Assembly: GCF_052857255.1 (NCBI RefSeq) | Contig: NC_135504.1 | Location: 143,866,121 to 143,930,120, forward strand | Direction: 5' to 3' | DNA length: 64,000 bases | Source: Amblyomma americanum | Lineage: Eukaryota > Arthropoda > Arachnida > Ixodida > Ixodidae | In this document: piece by piece, positions 23,384-33,289 of the stretch | Numbering within the stretch: the first letter of the stretch is position 1 | Layout: each line of letters opens with the position of its first letter | Program-made: the position numbers and the translations under genes | Notes under the pieces: model-generated | Told to the model about the DNA's origin: nothing | Databases searched by the model: none | The model's input: the letters and a program-made list of their open reading frames with translations, nothing else

Positions 23384-24590
23384 TGTTTTGAGCTGGAATA
23401 GAAGTTTTCGCGCAGTTCTGAGAGAAAAAGTTTACACCTTTCTCTCGTCTACTCTTCGAGGACTTGTAAAATCGATGCTCGTGAATCTTGCTAGTTTCGA
23501 TCTAAAACGATGTAACCCGTTGTTCTGAGCCGGAATACAAGTTCTGACGCAGTTCTGAGAGAAAACGTTTACACCTTTCTCTCGTCTACTCTTCGAGGAC
23601 TTGTAAAATCGATGCTCGTGAATCTTGCTAGTTTCGATCTAAAACGATGAATCCCGTTGTTTTGAGCCGGAATACAAGTTTTCGCGCAGTTCTGAGAGAA
23701 AAAGTTTACACCTTTCTCTCGTCTACTCTTCGACGGCTTGTAAAATCGATGCTTGTGAATCTTGCTAGTTTCGATCTAAAACGATGTATCCCGTTGTTTT
23801 GAGCCGGAATACAAGTTTTCGTGCAGTTCTGAGAGAAAAAGTTTACACCTTTCTCTCGTCTACTCTTCGACGAGTTTTAAAATCGATGCTCGTGAATCTT
23901 GCTAGTTTCAATCTAAAACGATGTATTCCGTTGTTTTGAGCCGGAATACAAGTTTTCGCGCAGTTCTGAGAAAAAAAGTTTACACCTTTCTCTCGTCTAC
24001 TCTTCGACGACTTATAAAATCGATGCTCGTGGATCTTGCTAGTTTCGATCTAAAACGATGTATCCAGTTTTTTTGAGCCGGTATACAAGTTCTCGCGCAG
24101 TTCTCAGAAAAAAGTTTACACCTTTCCCTCGCGTACTCATCGACGACTTGTAAAAGCGATGCTTGTGAATCTTGCTAGTTTCGATCTAAAACGATGTATC
24201 CCGTTGTTTTGAGCCGGAATACAAGTTTTCGTGCAGTTCTGAGAGAAAAAGTTTACACCTTTCTCTCGTCTACTCTTCGAGGACTTGTAAAATCGATGCT
24301 CGTGAATCTTGCTAGTTTCGATCTAAAACGATGAATCCTGTTGTTTTGAGCCGGAATACAAGTTTTCGCGCAGTTCTGAGAGAAAAAGTTTACACCTTTC
24401 TCTCGTCTACTCTTCGACGACTTGTAAAATCGATGCTCGTGAATCTTGCTCGTTTCGATCTAAAACGATGTATACCGTTGTTTTGAGCCGGAATACAAGT
24501 TTTCGTGCAGTTCTGAGAGAAAAAGTTTACACCTTTCTCTCGTCTACTCTTCGAAGACTTGTAAAATAGATGCTCGTGAATCTTGCTAGT
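23384..24590. repeat. Displaced copy of the 21.06-22.27 kb block
   Basis: The run gagctggaatagaag, taacccgttgttctg, ttctgacgcag, aaaacgtttac, aatcccg, ctgagaaaaaaag, seven-T monomer, tttccctcg, cgaggacttg, aatcctg and cttgctcg recurs with an offset of about 2,324 bp (17 monomers less 5 bases; 21071/23395). Changes here include gagttttaaaatcg, acttataaaatcg and tatccagttttttt, which then reappear together at 28.26-28.45, 31.26-31.45, 32.22-32.41, 40.0-40.2 and 43.56-43.76 kb, so this version is the parent type of those later blocks. It ends in a hybrid monomer at about 24471-24570. Confidence 0.75.
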
Positions 24591-24744
24591 TTCGATCTAA
24601 AACGATGTATCCCGTTTTTTTGAGCCGGAATACAAGTTTTCGCGCAGTTCTGAGAGAAAAAGTTTACACCTTTCTCTCGTCTACTCTTCGACGACTTGTA
24701 ATATCGATGCTCGTGAATCTTGCTAGTTTCGATCTAAAACGATG

Positions 24745-27640
24745 AATCCTGTTGTTTTGAGACGGAATACAAGTTTTCGCGCAGTTCTGAGAGAGAAAGT
24801 TTACACCTTTCTCTCGACTACTATTCGACGACTTGTAAAATCGATGCTCGTGAATCTTGCTAGTTTTGACCTAAAACGATGTATCCCGTTGTTTTGAGAT
24901 GGAATACAAGTTTTCGCGCAGTTCTGAGAGAAAAAGTTTACACCTTTCTCTCGTCTACTCTTCGACGACTTGTAAAATCGATGCTCGTGAATCTTCCTGG
25001 TTTCGATCTAAAACGATGTATCCCGTTGTTTTGAGCCGGAATACAAGTTTTCGCGCAGTTCTGAGAGAGAAAGTTTACACCTTTCTCTCGACTACTATTC
25101 GACGACTTGTAAAATCGATGCTCGTGAATCTTGCTAGTTTTGACCTAAAACGATGTATCCCGTTGTTTTGAGATGGAATACAAGTTTTCGCGCAGTTCTG
25201 AGAGAAAAAGTTTACACCTTTCTCTCGTCTACTCTTCGACGACTTGTAAAATCGATGCTCGTGAATCTTCCTGGTTTCGATCTAAAACGATGTATCCCGT
25301 TGTTTTGAGCCGGAATACAAGTTTTCGCGCCGTTCTGAGAGAAAAAGTTTACACCTTTCTCTCGTCTACTCTTCGACGACTTGTAATATCGATGCTCGTG
25401 AATCTTGCTAGTTTCGATCTAAAACGATGTATTCCGTTGTTTTGAGCCGGAATACAAGTTTTCGCGCAGTTCTGAGAGAAAAAGTTTACACCTTTCTCTC
25501 GTCTACTCTTCGACGACTTGTAAAATAAATGCTCGTGATTCTTGCTAGTTTCGATCTACAACGATGTATCTCGTTGTTTTGAGCTGGAATAGAAGTTTTC
25601 GCGCAGTTCTGAGAGAAAAAGTTTACACCTTTCTCTCGTCTACTCTTCGAGGACTTGTAAAATCGATGCTCGTGAATCTTGCTAGTTTCGATCTAAAACG
25701 ATGTAACCCGTTGTTTTGAGCCGGAATACAAGTTTTCGCGCAGTTCTGAGAGAAAAAGTTTACACCTTTCTCTCTTCTACTCTTCGACGACTTGTAATAT
25801 CGATGCTCGTGAATCTTGCTAGTTTCGATCTAAAACGATGAATCCTGTTGTTTTGAGACGGAATACAAGTTTTCGCGCAGTTCTGAGAGAGAAAGTTTAC
25901 ACCTTTCTCTCGACTACTATTCGACGACTTGTAAAATCGATGCTCGTGAATCTTGCTAGTTTTGACCTAAAACGATGTATCCCGTTGTTTTGAGATGGAA
26001 TACAAGTTTTCGCGCAGTTCTGAGAGAAAAAGTTTACACCTTTCTCTCGTCTACTCTTCGACGACTTGTAAAATCGATGCTCGTGAATCTTCCTGGTTTC
26101 GATCTAAAACGATGTATCCCGTTGTTTTGAGCCGGAATACAAGTTTTCGCGCCGTTCTGAGAGAAAAAGTTTACACCTTTCTCTCGTCTACTCTTCGACG
26201 ACTTGTAATATCGATGCTCGTGAATCTTGCTAGTTTCGATCTAAAACGATGTATTCCGTTGTTTTGAGCCGGAATACAAGTTTTCGCGCAGTTCTGAGAG
26301 AAAAAGTTTACACCTTTCTCTCGTCTACTCTTCGACGACTTGTAAAATAAATGCTCGTGATTCTTGCTAGTTTCGATCTACAACGATGTATCTCGTTGTT
26401 TTGAGCTGGAATAGAAGTTTTCGCGCAGTTCTGAGAGAAAAAGTTTACACCTTTCTCTCGTCTACTCTTCGAGGACTTGTAAAATCGATGGTCGTGAATC
26501 TTGCTAGTTTCGATCTAAAACGATGTAACCCGTTGTTCTGAGCCGGAATACAAGTTCTGACGCAGTTCTGAGAGAAAACGTTTACACCTTTCTCTCGTCT
26601 ACTCTTCGAGGACTTGTAAAATCGATGCTCGTGAATCTTGCTAGTTTCGATCTAAAACGATGAATCCCGTTGTTTTGAGCCGGAATACATGTTTTCGCGC
26701 AGTTCTGAGAGAAAAAGTTTACACCTTTCTCTCGTCTACTCTTCGACGACTTGTAAAATCGATGCTCGTGAATCTTGCTCGTTTCGATCTAAAACGATGT
26801 ATCCCGTTGTTTTGAGCCGGAATACAAGTTTTCGTGCAGTTCTGAGAGAAAAAGTTTACACCTTTCTCTCGTCTACTCTTCGACGACTTGTAAAATCGAT
26901 GCTCGTGAATCTTGCTAGTTTCGATCTAAAACGATGTATCCCGTTGTTTTGAGCCGGAATACAAGTTTTCGCGCAGTTCTGAGAGAAAAAGTTTACACCT
27001 TTCTCTCGTCTACTCTTCGAGGACTTGTAAAATCGATGCTCGTGAATCTTGCTAGTTTCGATCTAAAACGATGTATCACGTTGTTTTGAGCCGGAATACA
27101 AGTTTTCGCGCAGTTCTGAGAGAAAAAGTTTACACCTTTCTGTCTTCTACTCTTCGACGACTTGTAATATCGATGCTCGTGAATCTTGCTAGTTTCGATC
27201 TAAAACGATGAATCCTGTTGTTTTGAGACAGAATACAAGTTTTCGCGCAGTTCTGAGAGAGAAAGTTTACACCTTTCTCTCGACTACTATTCGACGACTT
27301 GTAAAATCGATGCTCGTGAATCTTGCTAGTTTTGACCTAAAACGATGTATCCCGTTGTTTTGAGATGGAATACAAGTTTTCGCGCAGTTCTGAGAGAAAA
27401 AGTTTACACCTTTCTCTCGTCTACTCTTCGACGACTTGTAAAGTCGATGCTCGTGAATCTTCCTGGTTTCGATCTAAAACGATGTATCCCGTTGTTTTGA
27501 GCCGGAATACAAGTTTTCGCGCCGTTCTGAGAGAAAAAGTTTACACCTTTCTCTCGTCTACTCTTCGACGACTTGTAATATCGATGCTCGTGAATCTTGC
27601 TAGTTTCGATCTAAAACTATGTATTCCGTTGTTTTGAGCC
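24745..27640. repeat. Block built on the gagagagaaag and gagatgg monomer pair (822-bp, 6-monomer unit)
   Basis: A pair of monomers marked by gagagagaaagtttac with ctctcgactactattcg, then tagttttgacctaaaacg and gagatggaatac, occurs at about 24.79, 25.07, 25.89 and 27.26 kb, with an earlier version at 23.0 kb. The gagatggaatac marker lies at 24899, 25173, 25995 and 27365, giving steps of 274, 822 and 1,370 bp (exactly 2, 6 and 10 monomers). The 822-bp step is also seen for gagctggaatagaag (25586/26408). The private variants cgcgccgttctg and gctcgtgattcttg travel with the unit. Exact multiples of 137 show very recent in-register duplication. Confidence 0.82.
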
Positions 27641-28075
27641 GGAATACAAGTTTTCGCGCAGTTCTGAGAGAAAAAGTTTACACCTTTCTCTCGTCTACTC
27701 TTCGACGACTTGTAAAATAAATGCTCGTGATTCTTGCTAGTTTCGATCTACAACGATGTATCTCGTTGTTTTGAGCTGGAATAGAAGTTTTCGCGCAGTT
27801 CTGAGAGAAAAAGTTTACACCTTTCTCTCGTCTACTCTTCGAGGACTTGAAAATCGATGCTCGTGAATCTTGCTAGTTTCGATCTAAAACGATGTAACCC
27901 GTTGTTCTGAGCCGGAATACAAGTTCTGACGCAGTTCTGAGAGAAAACGTTTACACCTTTCTCTCGTCTACTCTTCGAGGACTTGTAAAATCGATGCTCG
28001 TGAATCTTGCTAGTTTCGATCTAAAACGATGAATCCCGTTGTTTTGAGCCGGAATACAAGTTTTCGCGCAGTTCT

Positions 28076-28102
28076 GAGAGAAAAAGTTTACACCTTTCTC
28101 TC
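28076..28102. repeat. Perfect 8-bp inverted repeat inside the monomer
   Basis: GAGAGAAA (monomer positions 29-36) is followed after 11 bases by its exact reverse complement TTTCTCTC (48-55). The dyad is present in most monomers of both subfamilies. It is weakened in variants such as ctgagaaaaaaag, where the left arm becomes GAGAAAAA, and in tttccctcg, where the right arm changes. One arm is all purine and the other all pyrimidine. Such dyads are common in satellites and can form hairpins or bind dimeric proteins; a function here is not shown. Confidence 0.8.
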
Positions 28103-28118
28103 GTCTACTCTTCGACGA
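28101..28118. repeat. Small 5-bp dyad TCGTC/GACGA in the monomer
   Basis: TCGTC (monomer 54-58) and GACGA (67-71) are reverse complements separated by 8 bases, directly after the longer dyad and sharing two bases with it. The commonest substitutions in the array, C69 to G (cgaggacttg) and C69 to A (cgaagacttg), and the cgtgtac variant at position 58, all fall in this stem and break one pair. So the dyad is not under strict conservation, and at five pairs it could be chance. Confidence 0.45.
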
Positions 28119-28740
28119 CTTGTAAAATCGATGCTCGTGAATCTTGCTAGTTTCGATCTAAAACGATGTATCCCGTTGTTTTGAGCCGGAATACAAGTTT
28201 TCGTGCAGTTCTGAGAGAAAAAGTTTACACCTTTCTCTCGTCTACTCTTCGACGAGTTTTAAAATCGATGCTCGTGAATCTTGCTAGTTTCGATCTAAAA
28301 CGATGTATTCCGTTGTTTTGAGCCGGAATACAAGTTTTCGCGCAGTTCTGAGAAAAAAAGTTTACACCTTTCTCTCGTCTACTCTTCGACGACTTATAAA
28401 ATCGATGCTCGTGGATCTTGCTAGTTTCGATCTAAAACGATGTATCCAGTTTTTTTGAGCCGGTATACAAGTTCTCGCGCAGTTCTGAGAAAAAAGTTTA
28501 CACCTTTCCCTCGTGTACTCATCGACGACTTGTAAAAGCGATGCTTGTGAATCTTGCTAGTTTCGATCTAAAACGATGTATCCCGTTGTTTTGAGCCGGA
28601 ATACAAGCTTTCGTGCAGTTCTGAGAGAAAAAGTTTACACCTTTCTCTCGTCTACTCTTCGAGGACTTGTAAAATCGATGCTCGTGAATCTTGCTAGTTT
28701 CGATCTAAAACGATGAATCCTGTTGTTTTGAGCCGGAATA

Positions 28741-31700
28741 CAAGTTTTCGCGCAGTTCTGAGAGAAAAAGTTTACACCTTTCTCTCGTCTACTCTTCGAC
28801 GACTTGTAAAATCGATGCTCGTGAATCTTGCTCGTTTCGATCTAAAACGATGTATCCCGTTGTTTTGAGCCGGAATACAAGTTTTCGTGCAGTTCTGAGA
28901 GAAAAAGTTTACACCTTTCTCTCGTCTACTCTTCGACGACTTGTAAAATCGATGCTCGTGAATCTTGCTAGTTTCGAGCTAAAACGATGTATCCCGTTGT
29001 TTTGAGCCGGAATACAAGTTTTCGCGCAGTTCTGAGAGAAAAAGTTTACACCTTTCTCTCGTCTACTGTTCGAGGACTTGTAAAATCGATGCTCGTGAAT
29101 CTTGCTAGTTTCGATCTAAAACGATGTATCACGTTGTTTTGAGCCGGAATACAAGTTTTCGCGCAGTTCTGAGAGAAAAAGTTTACACCTTTCTCTCTTC
29201 TACTCTTCGAGGACTTGTAAAATCGATGCTCGTGAATCTTGCTAGTCTCGATCTAAAACGATGTATCCCGTTGTTTTGAGCCGGAATACAAGTTTTCGCG
29301 CAGTTCTGAGAGAAAAAGTTTACACCTTTCTCTCGTCTACTCTTCGAGGACTTGTAAAATCGATGCTCGTGAATCTTGCTACTTTCGATCTAAAACGATG
29401 TATCACGTTGTTTTGAGCCGGAATACAAGTTTTCGCGCAGTTCTGAGAGAAAAAGTTTACACCTTTCTCTCGTCTACTCTTCGAGGACTTGTAAAATCGA
29501 TGCTCGTGAATCTTGCTAGTTTCGATCTAAAACGATGTAACCCGTTGTTCTGAGCCGGAATACAAGTTCTGACGCAGTTCTGAGAGAAAAAGTTTACACC
29601 TTTCTCTCGTCTACTCTTCGACGACTTGTAAAATCGATGCTCGTGAATCTTGCTAGTTTCGATCTAAAACGATGTATCCTGTTGTTTTGAGCCGGAATAC
29701 AAGTTTTCGTGCAGTTCTGAGAGAAAAAGTTTACACCTTTCTCTCGTCTACTCTTCGACGAGTTGTGAAATCGATGCTCGTGAATCTTGCTAGTTTCGAT
29801 CTAAAACGATGTATTCCGTTGTTTTGAGCTGGAATACAAGTTTTCGCGCAGTTCTGAGAAAAAAAGTTTACACCTTTCTCTCGTCTACTCTTCGACGACT
29901 TGTAAAATCGATGCTCGTGAATCTTGCTAGTTTCGATCTAAAACGATGCATTCCGTTGTTTTGAGCCGGAATACAAGTTTTCGTGCAGTTCTGAGAGAAA
30001 GTGTACACCTTTCTCTCGTCTACTCTTCGAAGACTTGTAAAATAGATGCTCGTGAATCTTGCTAGTTTCGATCTAAAACGATGTATCCCGTTGTTTTGAG
30101 ACGGAATACAAGTTTTCGCGCAGTTCTGAGAGAAAAAGTTTACACCTTTCTCTCGTCTACTCTTCGACGACTTGTAAAATCGATGCTCGTGAATCTTGCT
30201 CGTTTCGATCTAAAACGATGTATCCCGTTGTTTTGAGCCGGAATACAAGTTTTCGTGCAGTTCTGAGAGAAAAAGTTTACACCTTTCTCTCGTCTACTCT
30301 TCGACGACTTGTAAAATCGATGCTCGTGAATCTTGCTAGTTTCAATCTAAAACGATGCATTCCGTTGTTTTGAGCCGGAATACAAGTTTTCGTGCAGTTC
30401 TGAGAGAAAGTGTACACCTTTCTCTCGTCTACTCTTCGAAGACTTGTAAAATAGATGCTCGTGAATCTTGCTCGTTTCGATCTAAAACGATGTATCCCGT
30501 TTTTTTGAGCCGGAATACAAGTTTTCGCGCAGTTCTGAGAGAAAAAGTTTACACCTTTCTCTCGTCTACTCTTCGACGACTTGTAATATCGATGCTCGTG
30601 AATCTTGCTAGTTTCGATCTAAAACGATGTATTCCGTTGTTTTGAGCCGGAATACAAGTTTTCGCGCAGTTCTGAGAGAAAAAGTTTACACCTTTCTCTC
30701 GTCTACTCTTCGACGACTTGTAAAATCAATGCTCGCGAATCTTGCTAGTTTCGATCTACAACGATGTATCTCGTTGTTTTGAGCTGGAATAGAAGTTTTC
30801 GCGCAGTTCTGAGAGAAAAAGTTTACACCTTTCTCTCTTCTACTCTTCGAGGACTTGTAAAATCGATGCTCGTGAATCTTGCTAGTTTCGATCTAAAACG
30901 ATGTAACCCGTTGTTCTGAGCCGGAATACAAGTTCTGAGGCAGTTCTGAGAGAAAACGTTTACACCTTTCTCTCGTCTACTCTTCGAGGACTTGTAAAAT
31001 CGATGCTCGTGAATCTTGCTAGTTTCGATCTAAAACGATGAATCCCGTTGTTTTGAGCCGGAATACAAGTTTTCGCGCAGTTCTGAGAGAAAAAGTTTAC
31101 ACCTTTCTCTCGTCTACTCTTCGACGACTTTTAAAATCGATGCTCGTGAATCTTGCTAGTTTCGATCTAAAACGATGTATCCCGTTGTTTTGAGCCGGAA
31201 TACAAGTTTTCGTGCAGTTCTGAGAGAAAAAGTTTACACCTTTCTCTCGTCTACTCTTCGACGAGTTTTAAAATCGATGCTCGTGAATCTTGCTAGTTTC
31301 GATCTAAAACGATGTATTCCGTTGTTTTGAGCCGGAATACAAGTTTTCGCGCAGTTCTGAGAAAAAAAGTTTACACCTTTCTCTCGTCTACTCTTCGACG
31401 ACTTATAAAATCGATGCTCGTGGATCTTGCTAGTTTCGATCTAAAACGATGTATCCAGTTTTTTTGAGCCGGTATACAAGTTCTCGCGCAGTTCTGAGAA
31501 AAAAGTTTCCAATTTTCCCTCGTGTACTCATCGACGACTTGTAAAAGCGATGCTTGTGAATCTTGCTAGTTTCGATCTAAAACGATGTATCCCGTTGTTT
31601 TGAGCCGGAATACATGTTTTCGTGCAGTTCTGAGAGAAAAAGTTTACACCTTTCTCTCGTCTACTCTTCGAGTACTTGTAAAATCGATGCTCGTGAATCT

Positions 31701-33289
31701 TGCTAGTTTCGATCTAAAACGATGAATCCTGTTGTTTTGAGCCGGAATACAAGTTTTCGTGCAGTTCTGAGAGAAAAAGTTTACACCTTTCTCTCGTCTA
31801 CTCTTCGACGACTTGTAAAATCGATGCTCGTGAATCTTGCTAGTTTCGATCTAAAACGATGTATCCCGTTGTTTTGAGCCGGAATACAAGTTTTCGCGCA
31901 GTTCTGAGAGAAAGTGTACACCTTTCTCTCGTCTACTCTTCGAAGACTTGTAAAATAGATGCTCGTGAATCTTGCTAGTTTCGATCTAAAACGATGAATC
32001 CCGTTGTTTTGAGCCGGAATACAAGTTTTTGCGCAGTTCTGAGAGAAAAAGTTTACACCTTTCTCTCGTCTACTCTTCGACGACTTGTAAAATCGATGCT
32101 CGTGAATCTTGCTAGTTTCGATCTAAAACGATGTATCCCGTTGTTTTGAGCCGGAATACAAGTTTTCGTGCAGTTCTGAGAGAAAAAGTTTACACCTTTC
32201 TCTCGTCTACTCTTCGACGAGTTTTAAAATCGATGCTCGTGAATCTTGCTAGTTTCGATCTAAAACGATGTATTCCGTTGTTTTGAGCCGGAATACAAGT
32301 TTTCGCGCAGTTCTGAGAAAAAAAGTTTACACCTTTCTCTCGTCTACTCTTCGACGACTTATAAAATCGATGCTCGTGGATCTTGCTAGTTTCGATCTAA
32401 AACGATGTATCCAGTTTTTTTGAGCCGGTATACAAGTTCTCGCGCAGTTCTGAGAAAAAAGTTTACACCTTTCCCTCGTGTACTCATCGACGACTTGTAA
32501 AAGCGATGCTTGTGAATCTTGCTAGTTTCGATCTAAAACGATGTATCCCGTTGTTTTGAGCCGGAATACAAGTTTTCGTGCAGTTCTGAGAGAAAAAGTT
32601 TACACCTTTCTCTCGTCTACTCTTCGAGGACTTGTAAAATCGATGCTCGTGAATCTTGCTAGTTTCGATCTAAAACGATGAATCCTGTTGTTTTGAGCCG
32701 GAATACAAGTTTTCGCGCAGTTCTGAGAGAAAAAGTTTACACCTTTCTCTCGTCTACTCTTCGACGACTTGTAAAATCGATGCTCGTGAATCTTGCTCGT
32801 TTCGATCTAAAACGATGTATCCCGTTGTTTTGAGCCGGAATACAAGTTTTCGTGCAGTTCTGAGAGAAAAAGTTTACACCTTTCTCTCGTCTACTCTTCG
32901 ACGACTTGTAAAATCGATGCTCGTGAATCTTGCTAGTTTCGATCTAAAACGATGTATCCCGTTGTTTTGAGCCGGAATACAAGTTTTCGCGCAGTTCTGA
33001 GAGAAAAAGTTTACACCTTTCTCTCGTCTACTCTTCGAGGACTTGTAAAATCGATGCTCGTGAATCTTGCTAGTTTCGATCTAAAACGATGTATCACGTT
33101 GTTTTGAGCCGGAATACAAGTTTTCGCGCAGTTCTGAGAGAAAAAGTTTACACCTTTCTCTCTTCTCTTCGAGGACTTGTAAAATCGATGCTCGTGAATC
33201 TTGCTAGTTTCGATCTAAAACGATGTATCCCGTTGTTTTGAGCCGGAATACAAGTTTTCGCGCAGTTCTGAGAGAAAAAGTTTACACCT
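28741..33289. repeat. Mixed subfamily II monomers and partial block copies
   Basis: This stretch links better defined units. It holds monomers with tatcacg and cgaggacttg (28.9-29.5 kb), gcattccg with gtgtacacc (29947-30060 and 30357-30470), the second copy of the 1.2-kb block (30570-31750), a gtgtacacc monomer with tatcccg instead of gcattccg (31911), and a 956-bp recurrence of the tatccagttttttt series (31452/32408). One monomer near 33161-33175 has a short deletion (ctctcttctcttcgagg lacks five bases). No gene or foreign sequence is present. Confidence 0.7.

Larger units (their letters stand above)
28048..28184. repeat. Representative consensus satellite monomer (137 bp)
   Basis: This copy matches the consensus I derived by eye at all 137 positions. 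Base content is A34 C30 G27 T46 (41.6% GC) with 11 CpG. Landmarks by monomer position: cgcgcag at 18-24 (often cgtgcag), a purine run with five A at 29-39, gtttacacc at 39-47, a pyrimidine run at 46-55, cttcgacgacttg at 63-75, ATCGAT at 80-85, cgatctaaaacgatg at 107-121 and cccgttgttttga at 125-137. The sites that vary most between copies are position 20 (C/T), 69 (C/G/A), 79 (A/T), 83-85 next to ATCGAT, and the tatcccg segment (tatcctg, tattccg, tatcacg, taacccg, aatcccg, aatcctg, gcattccg). These variants act as barcodes for the higher-order units. Confidence 0.93.
27560..28740. repeat. 1.2-kb block that recurs at 30.57, 39.3 and 42.9 kb
   Basis: Nine monomers in fixed order (tattccg, ctacaacg, gagctggaatagaag, taacccgttgttctg, aaaacgtttac, aatcccg, gagttttaaaatcg, acttataaaatcg, tatccagttttttt, tttccctcg). 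The same series recurs at 30570-31750 (offset 3,008-3,009), at about 39315-40500 (a further 8,745) and at 42870-44055 (a further 3,556). Barcodes for tatccag: 28443, 31452, 40197, 43753. A partial copy ending at tatccag lies at 32408. Confidence 0.75.

Noticed and set aside
28048..28184. CENP-B box
   Set aside because: The reverse strand has aacaacggga, which ends like the box core, but the required TTCG at the right spacing and the central A are missing. tttcgatctaaaacgatg on the forward strand has TTCG and A but not CGGG.
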